Shown here in pieces: positions 7,369-14,088 of a DNA stretch of 14,434 bases. Every line of letters begins with the position of its first letter. Position 1 is the stretch's first letter. The DNA comes from Desulfovibrio sp. (GTDB lineage Bacteria > Desulfobacterota > Desulfovibrionia > Desulfovibrionales > Desulfovibrionaceae). The notes beneath the pieces were generated by a model. That model was given only the letters and a program-made list of their open reading frames with translations, ran no database searches and was not told the origin of the DNA. A program made the position numbers and the translations under genes. Location of the stretch: NCBI GenBank assembly GCA_020217165.1, contig JAIWOE010000007.1, positions 1 to 14,434 on the forward strand. Direction: 5' to 3'.

Positions 7369-8605
7369 ATTGTCTTCGGAAAAAACCATCCTGCTGGTGG
7401 ATGACGAGGAGGGCATCCGCAAGGTGCTGTCCCTGATCCTGCGCGATGCCGGCTATGAGGTCCACCTGGCCACGTCCGGGGAAGACGCCCTGGAAAAACT
7501 GGACGCTGTGCAGCCGGCCATTGTCCTCACGGACATCAAAATGCCAGGCATGGACGGCATCGAGCTGCTCTCGCGCATTAAGGCCATCAACCCGGATATC
7601 GAGGTCATCATGCTTACGGGGCATGGGGATCTTGATCTGGCCATTCAGTCCATCAAGCGCGAGGCCACGGACTTCGTCACCAAGCCCATCAACGAAGATG
7701 TGCTGGATATTGCCCTCACCCGCGCCCGGGAGCACCTGGCCATGCGGCGCCAGCTGCGGGAATACACGGAGCATCTGGAACGCCTGGCCCTGGAAAAAAG
7801 TCGGGAGCTGGCCGCGGTGGAACGCTTTGCCGCCGTGGGGCAAACCGCCGCCTCCCTGGCCCATGCCATCAAAAACATCGCCTCCGGGTTGGAAGGCGCC
7901 ATTTTTCTGATGGAATCCGGCCGCAAGGGCGATGAGACCATGCAAGAACAGCAGGCGCTTCGGGAACAGGGCTTTGCCATGCTCAAGGATAACGTGGCCG
8001 CCATCAAGCACCTGATGCAGGATTTACTGCAGATGGGCTCGGAGCGCGTTCCCCAGCGGGCCCCGTGCGATCCCGATCAACCCGCCCTGGAGGTGGCCTC
8101 CCTCCTGCGGCACAAGGCCCTGGAAGCCGGGGTGGAACTGATTGTGGAGGCCGGCGCCGGCCGCGAGCCCATCCTCATGGATGCCAAAGCCATCCATCAG
8201 TGCCTCATGAATCTGGTGGGCAATGCCATTGAGGCTGCGGCCATCCCCTTCAAGGGGGTGCGGCCCGTGGAGGCCTGCGTGCGAGAGGTGCGCCTCACCA
8301 CCAGCCGCCAGGGCCGCTTCATCTGCTACCGCGTGTCCGATACCGGTCCCGGCGTGCTGGAGGAGGCCCGGGAGCGGCTCTTTGCCGCCTTTGCCACGGG
8401 CAAGGCCACGGGCACCGGCGTGGGACTCATGGCTACCAAGCGCATTGTGGAGGCCCACGGCGGCAGTATTGAGCTGGAAAGCGCCGGTCCCAGCGGCGCC
8501 ACCTTTGCCCTGTGCCTGCCCGCCGCCAGCGCCAAGGGTCACTTTGCCAACGGGACCGCCACATCCGGACCCACCGGGCTGGGGAGGTGTGCATGCAGCG
8601 AGTAG
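7361..8605 (+). CDS. Receiver-histidine kinase hybrid (N-terminal REC)
   Basis: A 414-aa soluble protein overlapping the upstream kinase gene by 8 bp, with GGAGGAG before its ATG, so translation is probably coupled. The receiver domain (about 8-125) keeps D14, D15, phosphoacceptor D58 and K108. A helical linker leads to a histidine kinase core with H168 in AHAIKN, an N-box (NLVGNAIEA) and DTGPG and GTGVGL boxes. A receiver placed before the kinase suggests that phosphate from another kinase, likely the product of 5029-7368, switches this kinase on or off. It has no DNA-binding or other output domain. It is clearly paralogous to the gene at 10543-12321 through receiver, linker and H-box, but lacks that gene's PAS domain. 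Confidence 0.88.
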   Translation: MVELSSEKTILLVDDEEGIRKVLSLILRDAGYEVHLATSGEDALEKLDAVQPAIVLTDIKMPGMDGIELLSRIKAINPDIEVIMLTGHGDLDLAIQSIKREATDFVTKPINEDVLDIALTRAREHLAMRRQLREYTEHLERLALEKSRELAAVERFAAVGQTAASLAHAIKNIASGLEGAIFLMESGRKGDETMQEQQALREQGFAMLKDNVAAIKHLMQDLLQMGSERVPQRAPCDPDQPALEVASLLRHKALEAGVELIVEAGAGREPILMDAKAIHQCLMNLVGNAIEAAAIPFKGVRPVEACVREVRLTTSRQGRFICYRVSDTGPGVLEEARERLFAAFATGKATGTGVGLMATKRIVEAHGGSIELESAGPSGATFALCLPAASAKGHFANGTATSGPTGLGRCACSE

Positions 8606-9132
8606 TCATCTCCACCCAGGGCCGCATGCTGCTGGAGGACCGTCCTTACGGACAGGATCCCCTGCTCCTGCTGGGGGAGGCTGTGACCTTGGAAGAAGGA
8701 TGTACCCTGGGCAGCTGGTTTCAGCTGATCCAGTTGCATACGGATTTTGTGCGCCTCAGCCAGTTCCTGCCTGCCTTGCTCCAGGCCGTGGCCCAGGGCA
8801 AAGGCCCCCTGCCGCCGGACATGGACCGGCTGGAACTGGTGCGCACGGTGGAATTGGTGGGCCATCCCGGCCCGGCCCGTTTGGACATGTACACGTCGCT
8901 CATCGGCGTGCGCGAAGATCACCCCAGTCAGGAGGTTCCCATCAAGCACATCCCCCCGGCGTCCCTGTGGGACGCGCCGTTCCGCCTGGGCCGTTGCCGG
9001 CACATGGTCCTGGGCGACCGCTTTGCAGAGTTCGTCTTCGAAACGGTCTTCACCCTGTTCGAGCTGATCGAAGCCGTGGCCTGGCAGCTTTCTTTCCACG
9101 GCGCTTCAGCGGAATGCGCCCTCAGGAGGTGA
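8593..9132 (+). CDS. Conserved-looking protein of unknown function
   Basis: A 179-aa protein I do not recognise. It begins MQRVVISTQG at an ATG 5 nt after GGGGAGG and overlaps the end of the preceding kinase gene by 13 bp; its stop is 3 bp before the next gene, whose ribosome site lies inside its last codons. It has no signal peptide or membrane segment, so it should be cytoplasmic. The middle is rich in Leu and Phe helices, and the C-terminal third (FAEFVFETVFTLFELIEAVA) looks strongly helical. The tight packing implies it is made with the kinases and the universal stress protein, perhaps as an accessory or partner protein; that is only context. Confidence 0.75.
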   Translation: MQRVVISTQGRMLLEDRPYGQDPLLLLGEAVTLEEGCTLGSWFQLIQLHTDFVRLSQFLPALLQAVAQGKGPLPPDMDRLELVRTVELVGHPGPARLDMYTSLIGVREDHPSQEVPIKHIPPASLWDAPFRLGRCRHMVLGDRFAEFVFETVFTLFELIEAVAWQLSFHGASAECALRR

Positions 9133-9135
9133 CAT

Positions 9136-10095
9136 ATGTTCGAGAAGATCCTGTTCGCCACCACTGCGTCCCCCACCTGCGACGACGCCGCCAAGGTGGC
9201 CTTTGAACTGTCCAAGAAGAACAAGTCCGAACTCACGGTCTTCCACGTCTTCGGCATCCCCACCCGCGGCTTCTCCACCTTTGCCACGGACGTGCGCACC
9301 GGCAGCGAAACCGAGGCCCAGGACCAGAACTATGTGGATCTGGTGAAGGAGGAAATGAAAACCACCTACGAAGCCTTGATGAAGGACCACCCCGGCTGCA
9401 CCCTGGAAGCCGTGGTGGGAGACCCGGCCATGGAAGTGCTGCGCACGGCCCGCAAAATTGGCGCGGATCTCATCATCATGGGCGCGCATACCCGGGCTGA
9501 CGATGTGGGCGCCACCCGCCACCGCGCCGTGGCCGGCTCCACCATGCAGCGTGTGGCCCGCACGGCCCGTTGCCCGGTGCTGGTGGTGAGCCGTCCGTGC
9601 ATCACCTGCTGGAGCTACTTCGCCAATATTGTGGTGGGGGTGGACTTCTCCAAGCAGTCCGACCACGCCTTTGCTTTTGCCCGCAACGTGGCCGCGGACA
9701 TTGGCTGCCGTCTGCACCTCTTCCACGCCCTGGACGTGGGCAAGGAAGGCGGCGCCATGGCCCCGGATCAGGCCTATGTGGAAAAGAAGATCGAGGCGGC
9801 CCGGAAGAAGATCGAAGAAAAATACGTCAGCAAGATGGAAGGGTTCGACAACTACATCATCCAGATCTGGGAAGGCGAGCCCTACGTGGAAATTCTCAAG
9901 TACGCCCGGGAAGCCAAGGCGGATCTCATTGTCATGGCCCACCACAGCAAGGATGTGGATCCCGAGCAGGCACTCATGGGCTCCACCCTGGAACAGGTGG
10001 TGCTGCGCTCCAACTGTCCGGTGGTCAGCGTGAACCATCCGGACAAGGTGGACGTCTCCCCCTATGGACATCGGCCGGAAACCGCAGAGGCCTAA
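9136..10095 (+). CDS. Tandem-domain universal stress protein (UspA family)
   Basis: A 319-aa cytoplasmic protein with two UspA-type domains (about 1-155 and 160-305). Each ends in the typical strand: ARCPVLVVS in the first and NCPVVSVN in the second. The ATP-binding pattern G-x2-G-x9-G-[ST] is degenerate in both. The first has GAHT and later GST; the second has AHHS and later GST. Nucleotide binding is therefore uncertain. The start follows GGAGG by 6 nt. Its place between kinase and receiver genes suggests a signalling or stress role linked to the redox operon. The long open frame on the opposite strand here is a shadow caused by GC-biased codons. Confidence 0.88.
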   Translation: MFEKILFATTASPTCDDAAKVAFELSKKNKSELTVFHVFGIPTRGFSTFATDVRTGSETEAQDQNYVDLVKEEMKTTYEALMKDHPGCTLEAVVGDPAMEVLRTARKIGADLIIMGAHTRADDVGATRHRAVAGSTMQRVARTARCPVLVVSRPCITCWSYFANIVVGVDFSKQSDHAFAFARNVAADIGCRLHLFHALDVGKEGGAMAPDQAYVEKKIEAARKKIEEKYVSKMEGFDNYIIQIWEGEPYVEILKYAREAKADLIVMAHHSKDVDPEQALMGSTLEQVVLRSNCPVVSVNHPDKVDVSPYGHRPETAEA

Positions 10096-10098
10096 CCC

Positions 10099-10500
10099 AT
10101 GGCCAAGGTGCTGGTGGTGGATGACGAAGCGCATTTGCGGGTCTTCGTGAGCGCCGTCTTCCGCTCGGCCGGCCATGAGACCGCCATGGCCAGGGACGGC
10201 GCCCAGGGATTGGAAAAAGCCAGGGAGATGCAGCCAGACTGCATCTCCCTGGACCTGATGATGCCCGAGCAAGGCGGGCTCAAAATGCTCCAAGGGCTCA
10301 AAGCCGACCCCTCCCTGGCGCGCATTCCCGTGCTGGTGCTCTCGGCCGTCTCGGAGCCGGCCTTCCGCCACGCCCTGGCGTTGGTGGAGGCCGGCCTGGG
10401 GCGTCCCCTGGCCGAGTGCGGCGCGCCCGTGCTCCATGTACACAAGCCCCCAACCCCCCAAGGATTGCTGGACGCCCTGGCCCGTCTTCTGGCAGGATGA
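10099..10500 (+). CDS. Stand-alone response regulator receiver domain
   Basis: A 133-aa single receiver domain (CheY/DivK type) with no output domain. D8 and D9, phosphoacceptor D52, S82 and K116 occupy the expected positions. Between beta-4 and beta-5 there is an extra stretch (about residues 94-113, around AGLGRPLAECGAP) that lengthens the last loop, so partner binding may differ from CheY. It starts 3 bp after the stress-protein stop; the ribosome site (GAGG, 9 nt away) is modest. It may relay phosphate between the kinases of this operon, or act by protein contact. The DNA around codon 52 forms a very strong hairpin, listed separately. Confidence 0.85.
   Translation: MAKVLVVDDEAHLRVFVSAVFRSAGHETAMARDGAQGLEKAREMQPDCISLDLMMPEQGGLKMLQGLKADPSLARIPVLVLSAVSEPAFRHALALVEAGLGRPLAECGAPVLHVHKPPTPQGLLDALARLLAG
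10220..10252 (+). repeat. 14-bp perfect inverted repeat inside the receiver gene
   Basis: CCAGGGAGATGCAG (10220-10233) and its exact complement CTGCATCTCCCTGG (10239-10252) flank a 5-nt loop. It is wholly within coding sequence, ending at the codon for phosphoacceptor D52. It has no T-run, so it is not a standard terminator. Confidence 0.85.
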
Positions 10501-10523
10501 TTCCATCTTTCTGCAACGGGGAA

Positions 10524-10536
10524 TCCTCCCGGAGGA
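10524..10536 (+). promoter_or_regulatory. Possible ribosome-site hairpin before the second hybrid kinase
   Basis: TCCTCC (10524-10529) is complementary to GGAGGA (10531-10536), the ribosome binding site of the next gene. With a 3-nt loop this gives a five-base-pair stem that would hide the site. Whether it forms in vivo is unknown. Confidence 0.35.
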
Positions 10537-10542
10537 GCGCGG

Positions 10543-12321
10543 ATGCAGCAGTGCCAGACAGCCAGCGAATCCATTCTGCTGGTGGACGACGAAGCCGGCG
10601 TGCGCAAGGTGCTGGGCCTGACCCTGCGGGACATGGGCTTTGAAGTGATAGAGGCCGCCGATGGCGATCAGGCCCTGGCGCATTTTGCGCCTGCTGCTGT
10701 CTCCGGCACTGGTGGGGCTTCCTTGCCACCGCCGCCGGCCATCGTGGTCACGGACGTGCGCATGCCCGGCAAAAACGGGCTGGAGGTGCTGGAAGCCATC
10801 AAGGCCGTGGCTCCGGAAACAGAAGTGATCATCGTCACCGGCCACGGGGACATGGATCTCGCCATCAAGGGCCTGCAGCTGGGCGCGGCGGACTTCCTGC
10901 CCAAGCCCGTGAGCGACGGCGCCCTGGAAGTTGCCGTGGCCCGGGCCCTGGAGCGCATCGAAACCCGCCGACAACTCCACGAATATACTTGCAACCTGGA
11001 GGCCCTGGCCCAATCCCAGGCCGCCCGGCTGGTGGAAATGGAGCGTCAGCTCGCGGCCCGCCAGGTGGTGGAGGGGTTGTCCCAGGCTTTCAGCGGCGTG
11101 GCGGCGGACCTGCAAGACGGCCTCTCGGTGCTGGACGAGCTGCCCTGCTTTGTGGCCCTGCATGACCGCGAGGGCCGCATTGTCAGCGTCAACCAACGCT
11201 ACCGCGACCGCCTGGGTGATCCCGCCGGGGAGGCCCCGAAGGCCCGGGATGGCTGGACCGTCTACAAGGATGGCGCGGCCAGAAAGCGCTCCCTGCCCGT
11301 GCCGGCCACGTTCTTTTCCGACGCCCCCCGCCGCGTGCATGAGGTGCTGCTCTGCAAGGATGGCAACGAGATTCCCGTGGTGGTGCACACCGCCCCCATC
11401 CGCAACAGCACGGGGGAGACGGTGCTGGTGTTGGAACTGGCCGTGGACATGGGCGAGCTCAAGCGCCTGCAGACCGAACTGGCCGCCACCCGCGAGCACC
11501 TGGCCTCCCTGGGACTGGTGGTGGCCTCCCTCTCCCATGGGGTCAAAGGCCTGCTGACGGCCCTGGACGGCGCCCTCTATGCCATGGAAGCCGGCCTGGA
11601 GCGCAACGACATGCCCCGCTTGCACCGCGGCTTTGAGCAGACCAAGGACGTGGCCGGCCGCATCAAGACGCTCATCCTGGATATTCTCTTCTGTGCCAAA
11701 CGTCGGGAGCCGGAGCGCAAGGTGCTGGAACTGCGTCGTTTTGGTCGAGAAACATTGAACATGGTGCGGGAAAAGGCCGAACGCCTGGGCGTGCAGCTGG
11801 TGCTGGAGGCGCCAGGCCAGACTGCGCAGACTGGCCAGACTGGCCAGACTGGGGAAACCGGCCCATCGGAGTCTGATCCTCACCCCGCCACGTTTACGGC
11901 CGATCCCACCCTGCTGGCCGCCGCCCTGGTGAACCTGCTGGAAAACGCCATCGAGGCCTGCGCCGGGGCCAAGGCCGCCGAGGGCGAGGAACGCCCCTGC
12001 ACCGTCACCCTGCGGTGCCAGCGGGTCGAGGCCAAGGTGCGCATCGAAGTGCAGGATACCGGGCCCGGCATGGACAACGCCACCCGCAACAAGCTCTTTC
12101 AGGTGTTCTTTTCCACCAAGGGAAGCAAGGGCACGGGGTTGGGGCTGTTCATCACCCGCCACGCCGTGCTGGCCCATGGCGGCAGCATCACGGTGGAATC
12201 CACCCCCGGCCAGGGCAGCCGCTTTTGCATCGAACTGCCCCTGGCCGCCGGTGACACCACCTCGCAGGAGGTGTGCGAGCCAGTCTCGTCTACGCCAGTG
12301 CTCATCCCTCCAGCGTCATGA
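10543..12321 (+). CDS. Receiver-PAS-histidine kinase hybrid
   Basis: A 592-aa soluble protein. The receiver (about 9-140) keeps D15, D16, D71 and K121, with a proline-rich insertion (about 52-65) before the phosphoacceptor strand. A helical linker (to about 195), a PAS domain (about 196-305) and a kinase core follow: H332 in LSHGVKG, the N-box NLLENAIEA, then DTGPG and GTGLGLF. A Thr-Gly-Gln repeat (from residue 427) separates the two halves of the kinase core. Receiver, linker and H-box resemble the hybrid at 7361-8605, pointing to a tandem duplication with PAS gained or lost. The ATG follows GGAGGAG, 42 bp after the stand-alone receiver. Its end overlaps the convergent gene by 20 bp. No output domain is present. 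Confidence 0.87.
   Translation: MQQCQTASESILLVDDEAGVRKVLGLTLRDMGFEVIEAADGDQALAHFAPAAVSGTGGASLPPPPAIVVTDVRMPGKNGLEVLEAIKAVAPETEVIIVTGHGDMDLAIKGLQLGAADFLPKPVSDGALEVAVARALERIETRRQLHEYTCNLEALAQSQAARLVEMERQLAARQVVEGLSQAFSGVAADLQDGLSVLDELPCFVALHDREGRIVSVNQRYRDRLGDPAGEAPKARDGWTVYKDGAARKRSLPVPATFFSDAPRRVHEVLLCKDGNEIPVVVHTAPIRNSTGETVLVLELAVDMGELKRLQTELAATREHLASLGLVVASLSHGVKGLLTALDGALYAMEAGLERNDMPRLHRGFEQTKDVAGRIKTLILDILFCAKRREPERKVLELRRFGRETLNMVREKAERLGVQLVLEAPGQTAQTGQTGQTGETGPSESDPHPATFTADPTLLAAALVNLLENAIEACAGAKAAEGEERPCTVTLRCQRVEAKVRIEVQDTGPGMDNATRNKLFQVFFSTKGSKGTGLGLFITRHAVLAHGGSITVESTPGQGSRFCIELPLAAGDTTSQEVCEPVSSTPVLIPPAS
11821..11856 (+). repeat. 9-bp tandem repeat (about four units) coding Thr-Gly-Gln
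   Basis: Units ACTGCGCAG, ACTGGCCAG, ACTGGCCAG and ACTGGGGAA, in frame with the kinase gene. They encode a flexible linker between the dimerisation and ATPase parts. Unit number could change without shifting the frame. Confidence 0.8.
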
Positions 12322-12760
12322 ACCGCGCATCCTCCACGCCATCCAGCAGCTGAAACGAGGTCATCCGCAATCGGATGAGGGCCGTGTCCGGCCGGCGGGC
12401 AAATGCCGACAGCCGGGGATGACGGGCCAGGAACGCCTCCAGGAGGGCAGGGAGGGTCTCTGGGGGCGTCTGGGCCAGCATCGCAGCAACGGTGAGGGCC
12501 TGCACGACCTCCCTCGGGTGACTCTCCCGTGTATCCACCAGCAGGCTGGCTTGGGGATTCGCCTGGAGATTTTCATACTTGCGCGAGTTTTTGGGAGTGA
12601 CTAGCAGCAGGTGCCGCCGGTCCTGGTCCAGCACATAGGCCATCAGGGAACAGTGTGGAGCCGCGGCCTGGGCAGGGCAGGTGGCCAGCACGGCCAGATC
12701 CTTTTCCGCAAGCAACGCCAGACAATGATCGAGCAGGGGCAGGGCAGGGGATGCAGGCAT
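12302..12760 (-). CDS. Pyridoxamine 5'-phosphate oxidase-like (FMN-binding split-barrel) protein
   Basis: A 152-aa protein resembling the small split-barrel flavoproteins of the pyridoxamine-phosphate-oxidase superfamily. Signs are an N-terminal helix, a strand of the type LAVLATCP, then HCSLMAYVLD, a strand LLLVTPKNSRKYENLQANPQ and SLLVDT, the common layout of the FMN-binding half. The substrate cannot be predicted; many relatives are general flavin reductases or haem/flavin-binding proteins. The start at 12760 follows GGAGG by 4 nt; a longer frame to 12895 lacks support. It converges on the receiver-PAS-kinase gene with a 20-bp overlap of the 3' ends, and its 5' end faces away from the gene at 12994. 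I found no convincing promoter. Confidence 0.72.
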   Translation of the reverse strand: MPASPALPLLDHCLALLAEKDLAVLATCPAQAAAPHCSLMAYVLDQDRRHLLLVTPKNSRKYENLQANPQASLLVDTRESHPREVVQALTVAAMLAQTPPETLPALLEAFLARHPRLSAFARRPDTALIRLRMTSFQLLDGVEDARFMTLEG

Positions 12761-12895
12761 GGGTCCTCCTGAAGGGGTTTGCCACCGTCTTGCATCAAGG
12801 GCCGGGCGTCGGCAAGGGGGATGCGCACTTGCGGGGGCGCATTTGCGCATTGCAGTCGTTCGTGTTATGGGAAAGATCTTGTCTACAGGAGCCAT

Positions 12896-12979
12896 ATGCG
12901 GGGAATGCGCCGAAGCCGGCCGCTCCCCGGTGCAGCCACTTCACCAGACTGCATGCATTTGCACCCTATTGCACCCTAG
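12896..12979 (+). CDS. Possible 27-codon leader ORF before the deoxyhypusine-synthase-like gene
   Basis: ATG at 12896, 4 nt after AGGAG, opens a 27-codon frame (MRGMRRSRPL ... HLHPIAP) that stops 14 nt before the next gene's ATG, within a tandem repeat. Only the ribosome site and position support it. The rest of the 233-bp gap (12761-12993) has a GCGCA-TT-TGCGC palindrome (12837-12848) and no clear promoter. Confidence 0.2.
   Translation: MRGMRRSRPLPGAATSPDCMHLHPIAP
12959..12978 (+). repeat. 10-bp perfect tandem duplication upstream of the ribosome site
   Basis: TTGCACCCTA occurs twice back to back (12959-12968 and 12969-12978), ending 3 nt before the GGAGG of the next gene. The role is unknown; one helical turn of spacing would allow binding on the same face. 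Confidence 0.8.
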
Positions 12980-12993
12980 CCGGAGGAAAGTTC

Positions 12994-13965
12994 ATGGGCG
13001 CCGTCAGCCAGTTCATGGAGACCAACTACAAACACTTCAACGCCCGGGAAACGTTGGCAGCAGCCAAAGCCTGGAAGGCGCTGCTGGACAAGGGCGGGAA
13101 GATGTTCATCACCCTGGCCGGCGCCATGAGCAGCGCGGAGCTGGGCATCTCCCTGGGCCAGATGATTCGCGCCGGCAAGGTGCATGCCATCAGCTGCACG
13201 GCGGCCAACCTGGAAGAGGATCTGTTCAACCTTTTCGACAACCACAGCTACGAAGTGGTGCCCAACTGGCGGGAGCTGACCGCGGAAATGGAACGCGATT
13301 TGCGGGATCGTGGCTTCAACCGGGTAACGGATACGTGTATTCCCGAGACCGTCATGCTTAAGGCCGAGGCCACCCTGCTGGATATCTGGAAGCAGGCGGA
13401 CAAGAACGGCACCCGCAAGTTCGCGTGCGAATTCTTCTTCGACATGCTGGATCGTCCTGAGATTAAACAGCATTTTTCCATTCCCCCCGAGCATTCCTGG
13501 GTGCTGGCCGCCAAGGAGATGAATGTTCCCATCTTCTCCCCCGGCTTTGAGGATTCCACCCTGGCCAACAAGTTCACGGCCATGGTCATGGACGGCCGCC
13601 TTTCCTCCCACAGCATCATCAAAAGCGGCACGGAAATCATGCACGTGCTGGCCGAATGGTACATGGCCCAGGCCGAAGCGGGCACGCCGGTGGGCTTTTT
13701 CCAGATTGGCGGCGGCATTGCCGGCGATTTCCCCATCTGCACCGTGCCCATGCTCATCCAGGATCTGCACAAGGAAGATACGCCATTCTGGGCCTACTTC
13801 TGCCAGATCAGCGACGCCGTGACCTCCTACGGTGGCTACTCCGGCGCCAATCCCAGCGAGAAAATCACCTGGTACAAGCTGGATGTGGACACCCCCCGGT
13901 TCATGATCAACTCCGACGCCACCATCGTCGCACCGCTGATTTTTGCCTACGTGATGGATTGGTAA
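12994..13965 (+). CDS. Deoxyhypusine synthase-like protein
   Basis: A 323-aa cytoplasmic protein of the deoxyhypusine synthase family, which transfers an aminobutyl group from spermidine using NAD. The family pattern is visible from LAGAMSSAELG near residue 43 to the C-terminus. The segment TWYKLD (K295 in it) aligns with the SWGKIR segment holding the catalytic lysine of the human enzyme, followed by a matching strand (SDATIVAPLIFAYV). Bacteria lack eIF5A, the substrate in eukaryotes, so the real reaction may be homospermidine formation or another polyamine transfer; this is not settled by sequence. The start is the ATG at 12994, 7 nt after GGAGG; a longer in-frame extension to 12655 runs antisense through the previous gene and is rejected. 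It appears to be a single-gene unit. Confidence 0.85.
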   Translation: MGAVSQFMETNYKHFNARETLAAAKAWKALLDKGGKMFITLAGAMSSAELGISLGQMIRAGKVHAISCTAANLEEDLFNLFDNHSYEVVPNWRELTAEMERDLRDRGFNRVTDTCIPETVMLKAEATLLDIWKQADKNGTRKFACEFFFDMLDRPEIKQHFSIPPEHSWVLAAKEMNVPIFSPGFEDSTLANKFTAMVMDGRLSSHSIIKSGTEIMHVLAEWYMAQAEAGTPVGFFQIGGGIAGDFPICTVPMLIQDLHKEDTPFWAYFCQISDAVTSYGGYSGANPSEKITWYKLDVDTPRFMINSDATIVAPLIFAYVMDW

Positions 13966-13997
13966 TCCCCACGGGGCCCCGCCCTTCGTGGGATCCT

Positions 13998-14039
13998 GCG
14001 CGCCCGCCTGCCCTGCCGGAATGTTGGAGGCGGGCGCGC
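13998..14039. terminator. Strong 12-bp hairpin after the deoxyhypusine-synthase-like gene
   Basis: GCGCGCCCGCCT (13998-14009) pairs perfectly with AGGCGGGCGCGC (14028-14039) across an 18-nt loop, 32 nt after the stop codon. No T-run follows directly, so it may be an atypical terminator or an RNA-stabilising structure. Confidence 0.5.
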
Positions 14040-14053
14040 TCATGTTGCATGGT

Positions 14054-14082
14054 TTGACGTTTTAAGACCTCCTGCGTATTTT
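14054..14082 (+). promoter_or_regulatory. Sigma-70 promoter candidate at the edge of the last gene
   Basis: TTGACG (14054-14059), a 17-bp spacer and TATTTT (14077-14082) make a good -35/-10 pair. The expected start falls at about 14089, the ATG itself, so it would give little or no leader. Confidence 0.4.
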
Positions 14083-14088
14083 GGGGAC

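Noticed and set aside
5044..7422. A 792-codon open frame on the minus strand
   Set aside because: It is an exact shadow of the membrane kinase gene; its residue make-up is rich in His, Gly and Ala with no domain, as expected opposite GC-biased codons.
9106..12177. A 1023-codon open frame on the minus strand
   Set aside because: It spans the antisense of four well-supported genes and shows only low-complexity sequence; no ribosome site or domain supports it.
12837..12848. GCGCA-TT-TGCGC palindrome as a fifth operator
   Set aside because: The arms resemble the operator but the spacer is 2 bp rather than the longer one seen in all four sites, so it does not align.
12655..12993. Longer N-terminus for the deoxyhypusine-synthase-like protein
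   Set aside because: The extension is antisense to the split-barrel gene, lacks family similarity, and a strong GGAGG precedes the ATG at 12994.
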